A stretch of 5,945 bases of DNA, taken from positions 1 to 5,945 of the forward strand of contig JBFGWM010000178.1 in the NCBI GenBank assembly GCA_041588495.1, in the 5' to 3' direction. Both the position numbers and the translations under genes were made by a program. The DNA is from JBFGWM01 sp041588495 (GTDB lineage: Bacteria > Pseudomonadota > Gammaproteobacteria > Pseudomonadales > JBFGWM01). Below the pieces are notes generated by a model. That model made no database searches, was not told the origin of the DNA, and saw nothing but the letters and a program-made list of their open reading frames with translations. Positions 1 to 5,945 of the stretch are shown here, in pieces; the first letter of the stretch is position 1; the number at the start of each line of letters is the position of its first letter.

Positions 1-755
1 ACCGCCACCGGCATGCTGGCCTGCAACAGCACCACCCCGCGTTCCGCCCCCTGCAGGCCGAACACCGTCGCGGCGATCATTCCGGCGCCGAGGCCAAAGC
101 CGTTGCGCACGAGGGCGAACAACAGCCCGGTCCGCCACGCGACGATGCGCAGCTGTGACAGGGAATAACCGAGGGCAAGGAGCATCAGCGGGATGGTCAT
201 CCCCGCCAGCAGGTCCACGGTATTGAACAGCCAGCGCGGCGGCTGCCAGGGAAACACCAGCAGGAGGCCGGCCAGTATGATCGACACGAACAGGGGCGAA
301 CGGAACAGCGCCGCCCAGTTGGAGCCGCCACTGAACATGGCCACGCCGACGGTGAAGTGCAGCACCGAGATCACCATGAACCAGGCCACGCCGAGGGCCA
401 GGCCCGCATCACCCAGGGCAAACAGGCACACCGGCAGGCCCATGTTGCCGGAATTGGGAAACAGCATGCAGGGGAGGTAGGCGCGCCAGTCGACGCCCAT
501 GGCGCGGATCAGCGGCAGGCTCACCGCGCCCACCAGGGCCAGGACCAGCAGGCAGGCGCCACCGAGGCGCAACAGGGTCGCCAGGTCCATGCGCACGGCC
601 AGGAAACTGGAGATCACCAGGCAGGGTGCCCCCACGTACCACACCAGCCGGGTGATCAGCTCGGTATCGAAAGCCAGTCCGCGCCGTCCCCAGCCGTAAC
701 CGATACCGGTGCTCAGCAGGATGGGCAGGATCACTGCCGCGAGATTTTCAAACAT
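1..755 (-). CDS. AEC-family (auxin efflux carrier) transporter, C-terminus cut by window edge
   Basis: This is an inner-membrane secondary transporter of the AEC family, which exports or exchanges small organic anions; the substrate cannot be read from the sequence. Translating the minus strand from the ATG at 753-755 gives 251 uninterrupted residues and then runs off the left edge. The protein is very hydrophobic, with likely membrane segments near residues 5-22, 36-53, 61-80, 93-113, 119-140, 154-169, 181-199 and 209-233, and a ninth beginning near 240. The motif FPNSGNMGLPV (residues 99-109) is the Asn/Gly-rich broken-helix signature of the family, and LLQASMPVAV at the end matches the conserved C-terminal repeat. 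Family members are about 300-320 residues, so roughly 50-65 are missing. The start is supported by GGGAG eight bases upstream. The gene is transcribed divergently from mnmC. Family assignment is firm; substrate is unknown. Confidence 0.88.
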   Translation of the reverse strand, partial: MFENLAAVILPILLSTGIGYGWGRRGLAFDTELITRLVWYVGAPCLVISSFLAVRMDLATLLRLGGACLLVLALVGAVSLPLIRAMGVDWRAYLPCMLFPNSGNMGLPVCLFALGDAGLALGVAWFMVISVLHFTVGVAMFSGGSNWAALFRSPLFVSIILAGLLLVFPWQPPRWLFNTVDLLAGMTIPLMLLALGYSLSQLRIVAWRTGLLFALVRNGFGLGAGMIAATVFGLQGAERGVVLLQASMPVA

Positions 756-763
756 GTCGGCCA

Positions 764-768
764 CTCCC
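764..768 (-). promoter_or_regulatory. Shine-Dalgarno sequence of the AEC transporter
   Basis: The minus strand reads GGGAG followed by an 8-base spacer and the ATG at 753-755. This fixes the transporter start and makes an upstream start unlikely. Confidence 0.6.
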
Positions 769-775
769 GCCGCGG

Positions 776-781
776 TATAAT
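776..781 (+). promoter_or_regulatory. Candidate -10 element (TATAAT) upstream of mnmC
   Basis: An exact TATAAT lies 26 bases before the mnmC ATG in otherwise very GC-rich sequence. A sigma70-type start about seven bases downstream would give a leader of roughly 20 bases. No good -35 is visible at 16-18 bases spacing: the bases around 753-758 read CATGTC, which is poor and sits inside the start of the divergent transporter gene. There is no TG extension. The opposite strand reads TTATAC here, so the same AT-rich patch could also serve the transporter, though the leader would be very short. The call rests on the -10 match and position only. Confidence 0.45.
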
Positions 782-783
782 TC

Positions 784-797
784 CCGGCCCCTGCCGG
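784..797 (+). other. Small GC hairpin overlapping the mnmC ribosome binding site
   Basis: CCGGC (784-788) and GCCGG (793-797) are perfect inverted repeats around a 4-base loop. The right arm includes the first two bases of the mnmC Shine-Dalgarno GGAG. It is not followed by a T run, so it is not a terminator for either strand. If transcription starts near 788 as the TATAAT suggests, the left arm would be mostly absent from the mRNA, so a regulatory role is uncertain. Short GC palindromes are also common by chance at this composition. Confidence 0.3.
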
Positions 798-799
798 AG
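796..799 (+). promoter_or_regulatory. Shine-Dalgarno sequence of mnmC
   Basis: GGAG is followed by an 8-base spacer and the ATG at 808. It supports 808 as the mnmC start. Confidence 0.6.
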
Positions 800-807
800 C
801 ACCCATC

Positions 808-2706
808 ATGAGCCTGCAACCGGACGCGCCCCAATGGGGTCTCGCCACCGCCGAACTGGACTGGAGCGATCCCGCCGGCCCGCGCTCGACGCGGTTCGGG
901 GACGTGTATTTTTCCAGAGATGGCGGCCCGGCGGAAACCCGTCACACGTTCATCGACGGCAACCGTCTCGAGGAACGCTGGAGCACCCTGCCCGCAGACC
1001 GCCCCGGCAGCTTCGTCATCGCCGAGACCGGCTTCGGAACCGGGCTGAACTTCCTGTGCGCCAGCCAACTGTGGGAACGCCTGGCGCCACCCGGCTGGCA
1101 CCTCCACTATGTTTCCGCCGAAGCGGCCCCGCTGCGTGACGCCGACCTGCGACGCGCCCACCAGGGATGGCCGGAATTCGCCGCCCTGTCGGCCCGCCTG
1201 TGCGCCCTGTATCCGCCGCCGGTACCCGGTTTTCACCGCCTCGCGATCGCCCCGGGCCGGGTCACCCTGACCCTGTTGCACGGTGATGCAGCAGAACAGT
1301 TCGCCGCGCTCGAGACCCGGGTCGACGCCTGGTTCCTCGACGGGTTCGCGCCGGCATGCAATCCAGGCGCCTGGGACGCCAGTCTGTTCTCCCAGGTCGC
1401 ACGCCTGTCCGGACCCGGCACCACCTGCGCCAGTTTCACGGTCGCGCGCGGCGTGCGCGAACAGTTGACCGAGGGTGGCTTCACGGTTTCCCGCGAACCG
1501 GGTTTCGGACGCAAGCGCCAGATGCTGCACGCGCTGCGGCACGGACCGGAGCCGCAGCGGCCGCACCGGCCTCGCCGCGCACTGGTCATCGGCGCCGGGC
1601 TGGCCGGGTGCATGACTGCCTACGCCCTGGCCAGTCGTGGCCTCGGGGTGCGGGTCCTCGAAGCAGGGCCAGGGCCCGCCAGCGGCGCATCCGGCAACCC
1701 GTTCGCAGTGCTGTACGCGAAGCTGTCGCCCTTCCCCACGCCCCACGCACGCTTCCAGGTGGCCGCGTACCTGCACGCCCTGCGTCACCTGGAGGACCTG
1801 CACCGCGCGCGCGACGAGATACAGGTGATGCGGGATGCCGCCTGTGGGGTGCTGCAACTCGGGGATGCGGCCCAGACCGCCAAGTGGGAGCGCCTGGGCG
1901 GCGCCGGCGGGCTGCCTCCCACGGTGGCGCGGATGACAGACCCCGGCGAGGCGGACGCCCTCGCGGGAATCGCGCTCGGCCGCCCGGGCCTGTGGTTTCC
2001 GCAGGGCGGCCGCTTCGCCCCCGCGGACATCTGTCGTCTCGCCCTCGACGCGGATGGCATCGAACTGCACTGCGGAACGCGGGTGGACCGGCTGGATGCG
2101 GCTGGCGGCGGCTGGACCGCCCTGGATGCCGACGGCCGGCCGATCGACAGCGCTGACATCTGCGTGATCGCCAGCGCCTGGGAGGCGCTACGCCTCGGCC
2201 CGGCCTCCCACCTGCCCCTGCGCACGGTCGGCGGACAGGTCAGCATGCTGCCTGCCGACGGACGCAGTGCCGCCCTGCGCGCGGTGATCTGTGCCGAGGG
2301 GTTCCTGCTGCCCGCCGCCAACGGGGTCCACGGCACCGGGTCCACCTATCGGCAGAAGTCGACCGACTGTCGCGTTCTGGCCGAGGATCAGCGGCGCAAT
2401 ATCGAGCGCATGTTGCACCTGTCCGCGGACCTCGACCCGATGCTGGAGCGCGCCATGGGCGATATCGACTCGATCGCGGGTCGTGCGGGAGTCCGCGCGG
2501 TGATGCGCGATTACCTGCCGGCAGCGGGATTACTCGAAGACGGGGTTCCGGGGGGACTGTATGCGTCCATCGGTCACGGGTCGCGGGGCCTGGCCTGGAC
2601 CGCACTGTGCGCGGACATCATCGCCTCCACGGCGTGCGGCGAGCCCCTGCCCCTGGAACAGGACCTGGTTGAAGCCGTCAGTCCGCGGCGCTTCGCCCCG
2701 CGTTGA
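808..2706 (+). CDS. mnmC: Bifunctional tRNA mnm5(s2)U biosynthesis protein MnmC
   Basis: MnmC is a cytoplasmic enzyme that completes mnm5(s2)U at the wobble position (U34) of tRNAs. Its FAD domain removes the carboxymethyl group from the cmnm5 intermediate made by MnmEG, and its SAM-dependent domain methylates the resulting nm5 amine. The 632-residue protein shows both halves. The N-terminal methyltransferase has the SAM loop ETGFGTGLNF (73-82), the active-site segment DAWFLDGFAP (173-182) with Asp178, and GFGRKRQML (232-240). After a short Pro/Arg-rich linker near 246-257, the oxidoreductase starts with the FAD-binding VIGAGLAG (260-267), followed by GASGNP (293-298) and the C-terminal GHGSRGL (589-595). 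These are family hallmarks in the expected order. The length is slightly below the E. coli protein (668). The ATG at 808 has a good Shine-Dalgarno, and the reading frame is intact to TGA at 2704-2706. The gene appears monocistronic, and its last 29 bases overlap the convergent binding-protein gene. Confidence 0.97.
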   Translation: MSLQPDAPQWGLATAELDWSDPAGPRSTRFGDVYFSRDGGPAETRHTFIDGNRLEERWSTLPADRPGSFVIAETGFGTGLNFLCASQLWERLAPPGWHLHYVSAEAAPLRDADLRRAHQGWPEFAALSARLCALYPPPVPGFHRLAIAPGRVTLTLLHGDAAEQFAALETRVDAWFLDGFAPACNPGAWDASLFSQVARLSGPGTTCASFTVARGVREQLTEGGFTVSREPGFGRKRQMLHALRHGPEPQRPHRPRRALVIGAGLAGCMTAYALASRGLGVRVLEAGPGPASGASGNPFAVLYAKLSPFPTPHARFQVAAYLHALRHLEDLHRARDEIQVMRDAACGVLQLGDAAQTAKWERLGGAGGLPPTVARMTDPGEADALAGIALGRPGLWFPQGGRFAPADICRLALDADGIELHCGTRVDRLDAAGGGWTALDADGRPIDSADICVIASAWEALRLGPASHLPLRTVGGQVSMLPADGRSAALRAVICAEGFLLPAANGVHGTGSTYRQKSTDCRVLAEDQRRNIERMLHLSADLDPMLERAMGDIDSIAGRAGVRAVMRDYLPAAGLLEDGVPGGLYASIGHGSRGLAWTALCADIIASTACGEPLPLEQDLVEAVSPRRFAPR

Positions 2707-3553
2707 ACCCCGGCACGTCGGCCGCGGAAGCGAATTGTTTCAACTGGCGATCGTGCCTGCGACCCTGCATGGTGAACCAGCGTGCGTATTCCTGGTAGAT
2801 CTCGTGTGCCCTGCCGCTCCTGCGCAGCGCCCTGAGTCCGACGTCAAAATCATCCCGATGGCGTAGCTTGCGGAATGCGACCCGGCGCGGGCTGGGCTCG
2901 AACAGGGCATGCACCTCGATCCCCGGATCGGTGTCCAGGCGCCCGCGAACATCCTCCCGGTACCAGCGAAAAACGGCGAGTTCCGAGACCACCACGTCGA
3001 CGTCGCCACGGTACAACTGCACCACCTGGGTACGCTGGTGGGCCACCTCGTTGTAATCGGCAATCCGGTCCGTCAACAACTCGAATTCGTCCCCGAGCAG
3101 GCGGTGCGCATTCTGGAACCCGACCACCCGGTGGTTCTCGAGATCCGCCAGGGTACGCAGGCGGATCCCGGAAGCGCGCAGGGTGATGGCGACGTTGCGG
3201 TAATAGAGGACCGGCTGTGAATAGAAGAGTTCCGGGTGACCGAGCGGCACGTGGATAGCGAGGTCGACATGTCCCGCGAGCAACTGCTCCACCGCCCGCT
3301 GGTTGGTGGTCGGACGGTTGCCTGCGAGGCCGTGACCGGAAACCTGAAGCGCGGCACGAATCAGGTCCACGAGCAGGCCCGACTCGCGATCCGGAATCAC
3401 GTACGGGGGCACCGACAGCCCGCCGCTCATGACCAGGCTGTCCGCCCGCAGGGCCGGCGCCTGGAACACGGCAGCCAACACCCACAGAAGGGCTGCAACC
3501 CGATGTTTCATCCCCCGGACCGGGGAACGGGGACGGTGCTGGGCACGAATCAT
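2678..3553 (-). CDS. Periplasmic solute-binding protein, family 3 (PAAT/HisJ-like)
   Basis: This 291-residue protein looks like an exported family-3 solute-binding protein of the polar-amino-acid type, probably free in the periplasm because no lipobox cysteine is seen. A basic N-region (residues 1-19) is followed by a hydrophobic core (about 20-33) and likely cleavage after Ala37. The mature part shows the family pattern: GLLVDLIRAAL (59-69), then AVEQLLAGHVDLAI (87-100), FYSQPVLYYRNVAIT (110-124) and RTLADLENHRVVGFQN (133-148), and the second lobe with YRGDVDVVVSE (181-191). The segment before FYSQP reads PLGHPEL and lacks the Arg that normally grips the ligand carboxylate in amino-acid binders, so the ligand may differ. 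The ATG at 3553 is chosen because GGGAG lies five bases upstream. An internal Met15 (3509-3511) would give a more typical signal peptide but has a poorly placed Shine-Dalgarno. No permease or ATPase gene adjoins it. Its C-terminal codons overlap mnmC. Confidence 0.82.
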   Translation of the reverse strand: MIRAQHRPRSPVRGMKHRVAALLWVLAAVFQAPALRADSLVMSGGLSVPPYVIPDRESGLLVDLIRAALQVSGHGLAGNRPTTNQRAVEQLLAGHVDLAIHVPLGHPELFYSQPVLYYRNVAITLRASGIRLRTLADLENHRVVGFQNAHRLLGDEFELLTDRIADYNEVAHQRTQVVQLYRGDVDVVVSELAVFRWYREDVRGRLDTDPGIEVHALFEPSPRRVAFRKLRHRDDFDVGLRALRRSGRAHEIYQEYARWFTMQGRRHDRQLKQFASAADVPGFNAGRSAAD

Positions 3554-3558
3554 TGCGA

Positions 3559-3563
3559 CTCCC
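3559..3563 (-). promoter_or_regulatory. Shine-Dalgarno sequence deciding the binding-protein start
   Basis: The minus strand reads GGGAG, a 5-base spacer, then the ATG at 3551-3553. Met15 at 3509-3511 instead has a G run directly against the ATG, which is too close for good initiation. This favours the longer form with the extended basic N-region. Confidence 0.5.
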
Positions 3564-3599
3564 GGGGACCACCGCAGCGCCGCGCCGGGCGGCGATCGA

Positions 3600-3660
3600 G
3601 GTTTCCCAAGCTAAATTAACCTAGCGGTAGACTAACATTTCATCAACGAGATGTCATTTC
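3600..3660 (-). promoter_or_regulatory. AT-rich intergenic island, likely promoter region of the binding-protein gene
   Basis: Positions 3601-3660 contain only 23 G or C in 60 bases, far below the surrounding coding DNA. On the minus strand the best sigma70-like reading is TTGATG (3641-3646) as -35, with weak -10 options TAGGTT (3618-3623, 17-base spacer) or the TAATTT just downstream at 3613-3618. A second possible -35, ATGACA, lies further upstream. None is convincing alone. The position 50-110 bases before the binding-protein ATG and the abrupt composition change support a promoter. Below it, at 3578-3594, CGCCG and CGGCG could pair in the leader. No hairpin-plus-T-run terminator for the helicase gene is apparent. 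Confidence 0.4.
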
Positions 3661-3673
3661 CGCGATTCCGCCC

Positions 3674-5945
3674 CTACTGCCAGCGATCCATGCGTTCCGT
3701 GTCATCCGCCATCGCCGAGGAAAATGCCCGGCCGCGGGCACGCAGCAGTTCACGCCGCCCTTCCGGTGTACGGGTGTAAACCAGGCGTGCCGGGCCGACC
3801 CGCTGCTCCCAGGCCCGGAACAGCGCATCAGCGCGATCCCGGTGTGCCCCGAGTAAGGTGGGAACCGCGTGGTAGTCGATGCGTCGCCAGCGCCCGAGAA
3901 CGCCCTCCCGGGTCAGCAGGTAGCGCGGATTGCCAATGACGCCAAGGATTTCGGCGATACAGTCGGCGAACAGTGCCTGCTCGTAGAACGTCGCACCGTG
4001 CAATGCCACGAACTGGCTGCCGTCGTCGGCCACCTCGACCTCGACGGCCAGCCGCAACGGTGGTGACTGCACCAGCTTCGCGGCACACAAGCCATCGCGC
4101 AGGGCCTCGCCGATGGCGCGTACCGAGCCGTCCACCGGCAGGTGGAACAACCACAGGCGGAATGCCCGCCACAGCCTGGGAAGCGCGGCGAGGAAACCGC
4201 CGCCGAACACCAGGGTCAGCAGCCAGGCCCAGACTTTCCAGCTTCCCTCGCCACTGACCTGCACGTTGCCAAGCGCTTCGGCGAGATGCCCGGACACGGC
4301 AAAGAACACCAGCACCGCCTCCATCAGCAGGTAACGCAGGGTGCGGCGCAGGTGAAAACGCTCCAGCCGCGGGGGTCGTGGCGCACGCACGCCCGGCACC
4401 ACCACCGCGCTGGTCGCCGCCTCGATGCCGCGCTCCCACTGGTCGCGCACCGCTTCCCGGGCAGCCACCCGCTGCGCCATGAGCCGGTTGTTGGCGTCGG
4501 TGTCCAGCGCATCGCGCCGCACGCCCGCGTCCCCGAACCAGGCCAGGCCCAGGCGCCGCAGGCCGCTCTCGATGACCGGCCGGAGGACGTCGGGACCGAC
4601 GAAAGTCCTGAACCTGCGTGCGAGTTCATCGAGATCGGCCAGGCCCGAGGGCTGGTCCGGGCACACTGCGGCGAGGTGCCAGATGGTGGCGACCTTGCCG
4701 GCGTTGTCCGGGTCCACGCGGATCGCCCGCCCGCGCATCTGGTTGGTCAGCATGAAGGATCCCACGAAACTCGCCAGCACCAGCACGTTGACCGCCGGCG
4801 CGTCCCAGCCCTCGCCGAGCAACGCGCGGGTTCCCACCAGGGTTCTCACCCGGCCCTCGGCGACCAGGCCGGTCAATGCGGCGACCACCCGCGCGCCGGG
4901 AACCTGCAAGCGCAGAAACCCCGGCAGTGCGGCAAACGCCGCCGCGGGAACCGCATCCTCGCCCAGCAGCTCGGTGAAGCGTGGAAGCTGGCTTTCGTGC
5001 ACCAGGACCACGCGCCCGGTCAGCATCGCACATCGTTGCCGGTTCTCCGCGGGCAGGTCCGCAACGAGTGCGCGGAACACCGGCCACGCCCCGAGTCGCG
5101 CGGTGGCCGTTGGCAAACCGACATCGGTGTCGTCATCGCGGATGTAGTCGGTCAGCACCACCATGCGCAGTTGCCGGCCGCGGGCCGCGAGTTCGATCCC
5201 GTGAATCTGCCGGACCGCCTCGATCTTCGCCGGGTTGAGGGACAGCAGGTCGCGCAACGGGCCGGGTTCCGCGATGCGCAGTTCGCGCCGCCACAGGAGG
5301 TTTCGGGCGCGCAGGTTTTTCGCCAGCCGGTCGCGGTAGCGGGCGGACTCCGCGTCATGGGGCCAGGCGGAATCGGACAGGAAGCCGCGCAACAGCACCT
5401 GCCACCAGCGACGCGACAGTGGCGGGAGGTCCTCCTCGCGGATGTCCAGCGCATGCAAGAGGCCCCCGGGCAACACGCGCCCGGCCGCCCCGAGCACGAT
5501 CAGCAGGGCGACGGCGAGTTCCGGCTGCGCCAACACCTCTCCGGCATCCGGCTCTTCATTGCACAACCACGGGTGCGCGGCGATCCGGTCGAGGAATCCG
5601 GCATCCGCAAGCAGTTCCGCGCACAGGCGGTCGACCTCCCGGTCATGACCCGCGATACGCTCACGGTCCTCGGCGCGTACCTCGCATAGCCATACGAAAT
5701 CCTGGTGCGGGCACAGGGTTCCGGCGCGCACCAGTTCCGGCACCGAGATTTCCTCGTCCACCGGCCCGCACAGGGATTCGTAACGGCGCCACTCCTGTCC
5801 GGCAACGTCATAGGGCGGCGTGGCCGTGAGCGCAACGAGGGTGGCGTCGCCGAGGGACGCCACCAGCTGGTCGAGCACCTTCCACCATTCCGCGCGCAGG
5901 TGATGGGCCTCGTCGAGCACCACCGTCCTGACCCCTGCCGTACGC
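3674..5945 (-). CDS. DEAH-type SF2 (ResIII-like) helicase with C-terminal membrane hairpin, N-terminus outside window
   Basis: The minus-strand frame is open from the right edge to TAG at 3674-3676 and gives 756 residues, numbered here from the first complete codon. The gene begins beyond the window: the DEAH motif is only 11 residues in, so Walker A must lie upstream, and the GTG at 5921-5923 is inside the motor domain rather than a start. Visible motor motifs are VVLDEAHH (8-15, Walker B), ALTATPP (38-44, motif III), GTRALLGEGWD (371-381, motif V) and NQMRGRAIR (401-409, motif VI with its arginines). These define an ATP-dependent superfamily 2 nucleic-acid translocase related to ResIII/type III restriction helicases. 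About 215 residues separate motif III from the second RecA-like domain, which is long. Two hydrophobic stretches follow at about 537-553 and 571-590, then a roughly 150-residue soluble tail of unknown fold. No nuclease motif is recognised. The gene lies 120 bases upstream of the codirectional binding-protein gene. Helicase class is firm; biological role is unknown. Confidence 0.85.
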   Translation of the reverse strand, partial: RTAGVRTVVLDEAHHLRAEWWKVLDQLVASLGDATLVALTATPPYDVAGQEWRRYESLCGPVDEEISVPELVRAGTLCPHQDFVWLCEVRAEDRERIAGHDREVDRLCAELLADAGFLDRIAAHPWLCNEEPDAGEVLAQPELAVALLIVLGAAGRVLPGGLLHALDIREEDLPPLSRRWWQVLLRGFLSDSAWPHDAESARYRDRLAKNLRARNLLWRRELRIAEPGPLRDLLSLNPAKIEAVRQIHGIELAARGRQLRMVVLTDYIRDDDTDVGLPTATARLGAWPVFRALVADLPAENRQRCAMLTGRVVLVHESQLPRFTELLGEDAVPAAAFAALPGFLRLQVPGARVVAALTGLVAEGRVRTLVGTRALLGEGWDAPAVNVLVLASFVGSFMLTNQMRGRAIRVDPDNAGKVATIWHLAAVCPDQPSGLADLDELARRFRTFVGPDVLRPVIESGLRRLGLAWFGDAGVRRDALDTDANNRLMAQRVAAREAVRDQWERGIEAATSAVVVPGVRAPRPPRLERFHLRRTLRYLLMEAVLVFFAVSGHLAEALGNVQVSGEGSWKVWAWLLTLVFGGGFLAALPRLWRAFRLWLFHLPVDGSVRAIGEALRDGLCAAKLVQSPPLRLAVEVEVADDGSQFVALHGATFYEQALFADCIAEILGVIGNPRYLLTREGVLGRWRRIDYHAVPTLLGAHRDRADALFRAWEQRVGPARLVYTRTPEGRRELLRARGRAFSSAMADDTERMDRWQ
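4175..4336 (-). other. Predicted two-helix membrane hairpin in the helicase
   Basis: Within the helicase, YLLMEAVLVFFAVSGHL and, about 20 residues later, WAWLLTLVFGGGFLAALP form two strongly hydrophobic stretches. Basic residues flank the outer ends (HLRRTLR before, RLWRAFR after), while the short loop between them is nearly neutral. By the positive-inside rule this puts both the helicase motor and the C-terminal tail in the cytoplasm, with a short periplasmic loop. This is read from hydrophobicity by eye and not from a topology program. Confidence 0.65.

Noticed and set aside
357..1139. A 260-codon plus-strand frame across the transporter and the start of mnmC
   Set aside because: It spans two real genes and their promoter region, is rich in His, Gln and Ala, and has no domain. 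It is a shadow frame.
748..2070. A 440-codon open frame on the minus strand opposite mnmC
   Set aside because: It is the antisense shadow of a clearly recognised gene. Its translation is rich in Gly, Arg, Ala and Gln with no recognisable motif, and long antisense frames are expected at this GC content.
3554..3673. A Rho-independent terminator after the helicase gene
   Set aside because: The minus strand shows no stable GC stem followed by a T run. The only strong stem, near 3578-3594, lies far downstream in the binding-protein leader and has no T tract.
4501..5454. The 12-base sequence TGTCCAGCGCAT occurring at 4501-4512 and 5443-5454
   Set aside because: Both copies lie in the helicase frame and encode Ala-Leu-Asp with favoured codons; the flanks differ. 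This is chance repetition in coding DNA rather than a repeat element.
4142..5689. A 515-codon open frame on the plus strand opposite the helicase
   Set aside because: The translation is dominated by His, Gln, Arg, Ala and Pro in low-complexity runs and lacks any domain, while the opposite strand carries intact helicase motifs. It is a composition artefact.
5921..5923. GTG as the start of the helicase gene
   Set aside because: It falls three codons before DEAH, inside the motor domain. The frame stays open to the window edge, and Walker A must lie upstream, so the gene is simply truncated by the window.

Overview
This 5.9 kb window comes from a GC-rich genome, roughly two thirds G+C or more by eye, and is almost completely coding. 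The full-length, two-domain MnmC points to a proteobacterium, most likely a gammaproteobacterium. The high GC and the neighbouring family types would fit groups such as Chromatiales or Ectothiorhodospiraceae, but that finer placement is a guess. I see no insertion sequence, CRISPR array, tRNA, rRNA or phage gene.

Layout from left to right: (1) positions 1-755, minus strand: most of an auxin-efflux-carrier (AEC) family membrane transporter, with its C-terminus beyond the left edge. (2) 756-807: a 52-base divergent intergenic region holding an exact TATAAT, a small GC hairpin and a Shine-Dalgarno sequence for each flanking gene. (3) 808-2706, plus strand: mnmC, the bifunctional enzyme that finishes the mnm5(s2)U modification in the tRNA wobble position. 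(4) 2678-3553, minus strand: an exported family-3-type solute-binding protein whose 3' end overlaps the 3' end of mnmC by 29 bases. (5) 3554-3673: a 120-base intergenic region with a distinctly AT-rich island, probably the promoter region of the binding protein. (6) 3674-5945, minus strand: the C-terminal 756 residues of a large DEAH-type superfamily 2 helicase of the ResIII-like kind, running off the right edge.

The genes do not form an obvious pathway. mnmC is a housekeeping gene transcribed alone. The transporter and the binding protein belong to unrelated transport classes, and no ABC permease or ATPase is visible. The helicase and binding-protein genes point the same way, but the AT-rich gap suggests separate transcription. 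The most unusual item is the helicase: after its conserved motor motifs it carries two strongly hydrophobic segments arranged like a membrane hairpin, then a soluble C-terminal domain I do not recognise. This suggests a membrane-tethered helicase of unknown role. Its N-terminus, including Walker A, lies outside the window, so any wider system would have to be sought to the right.
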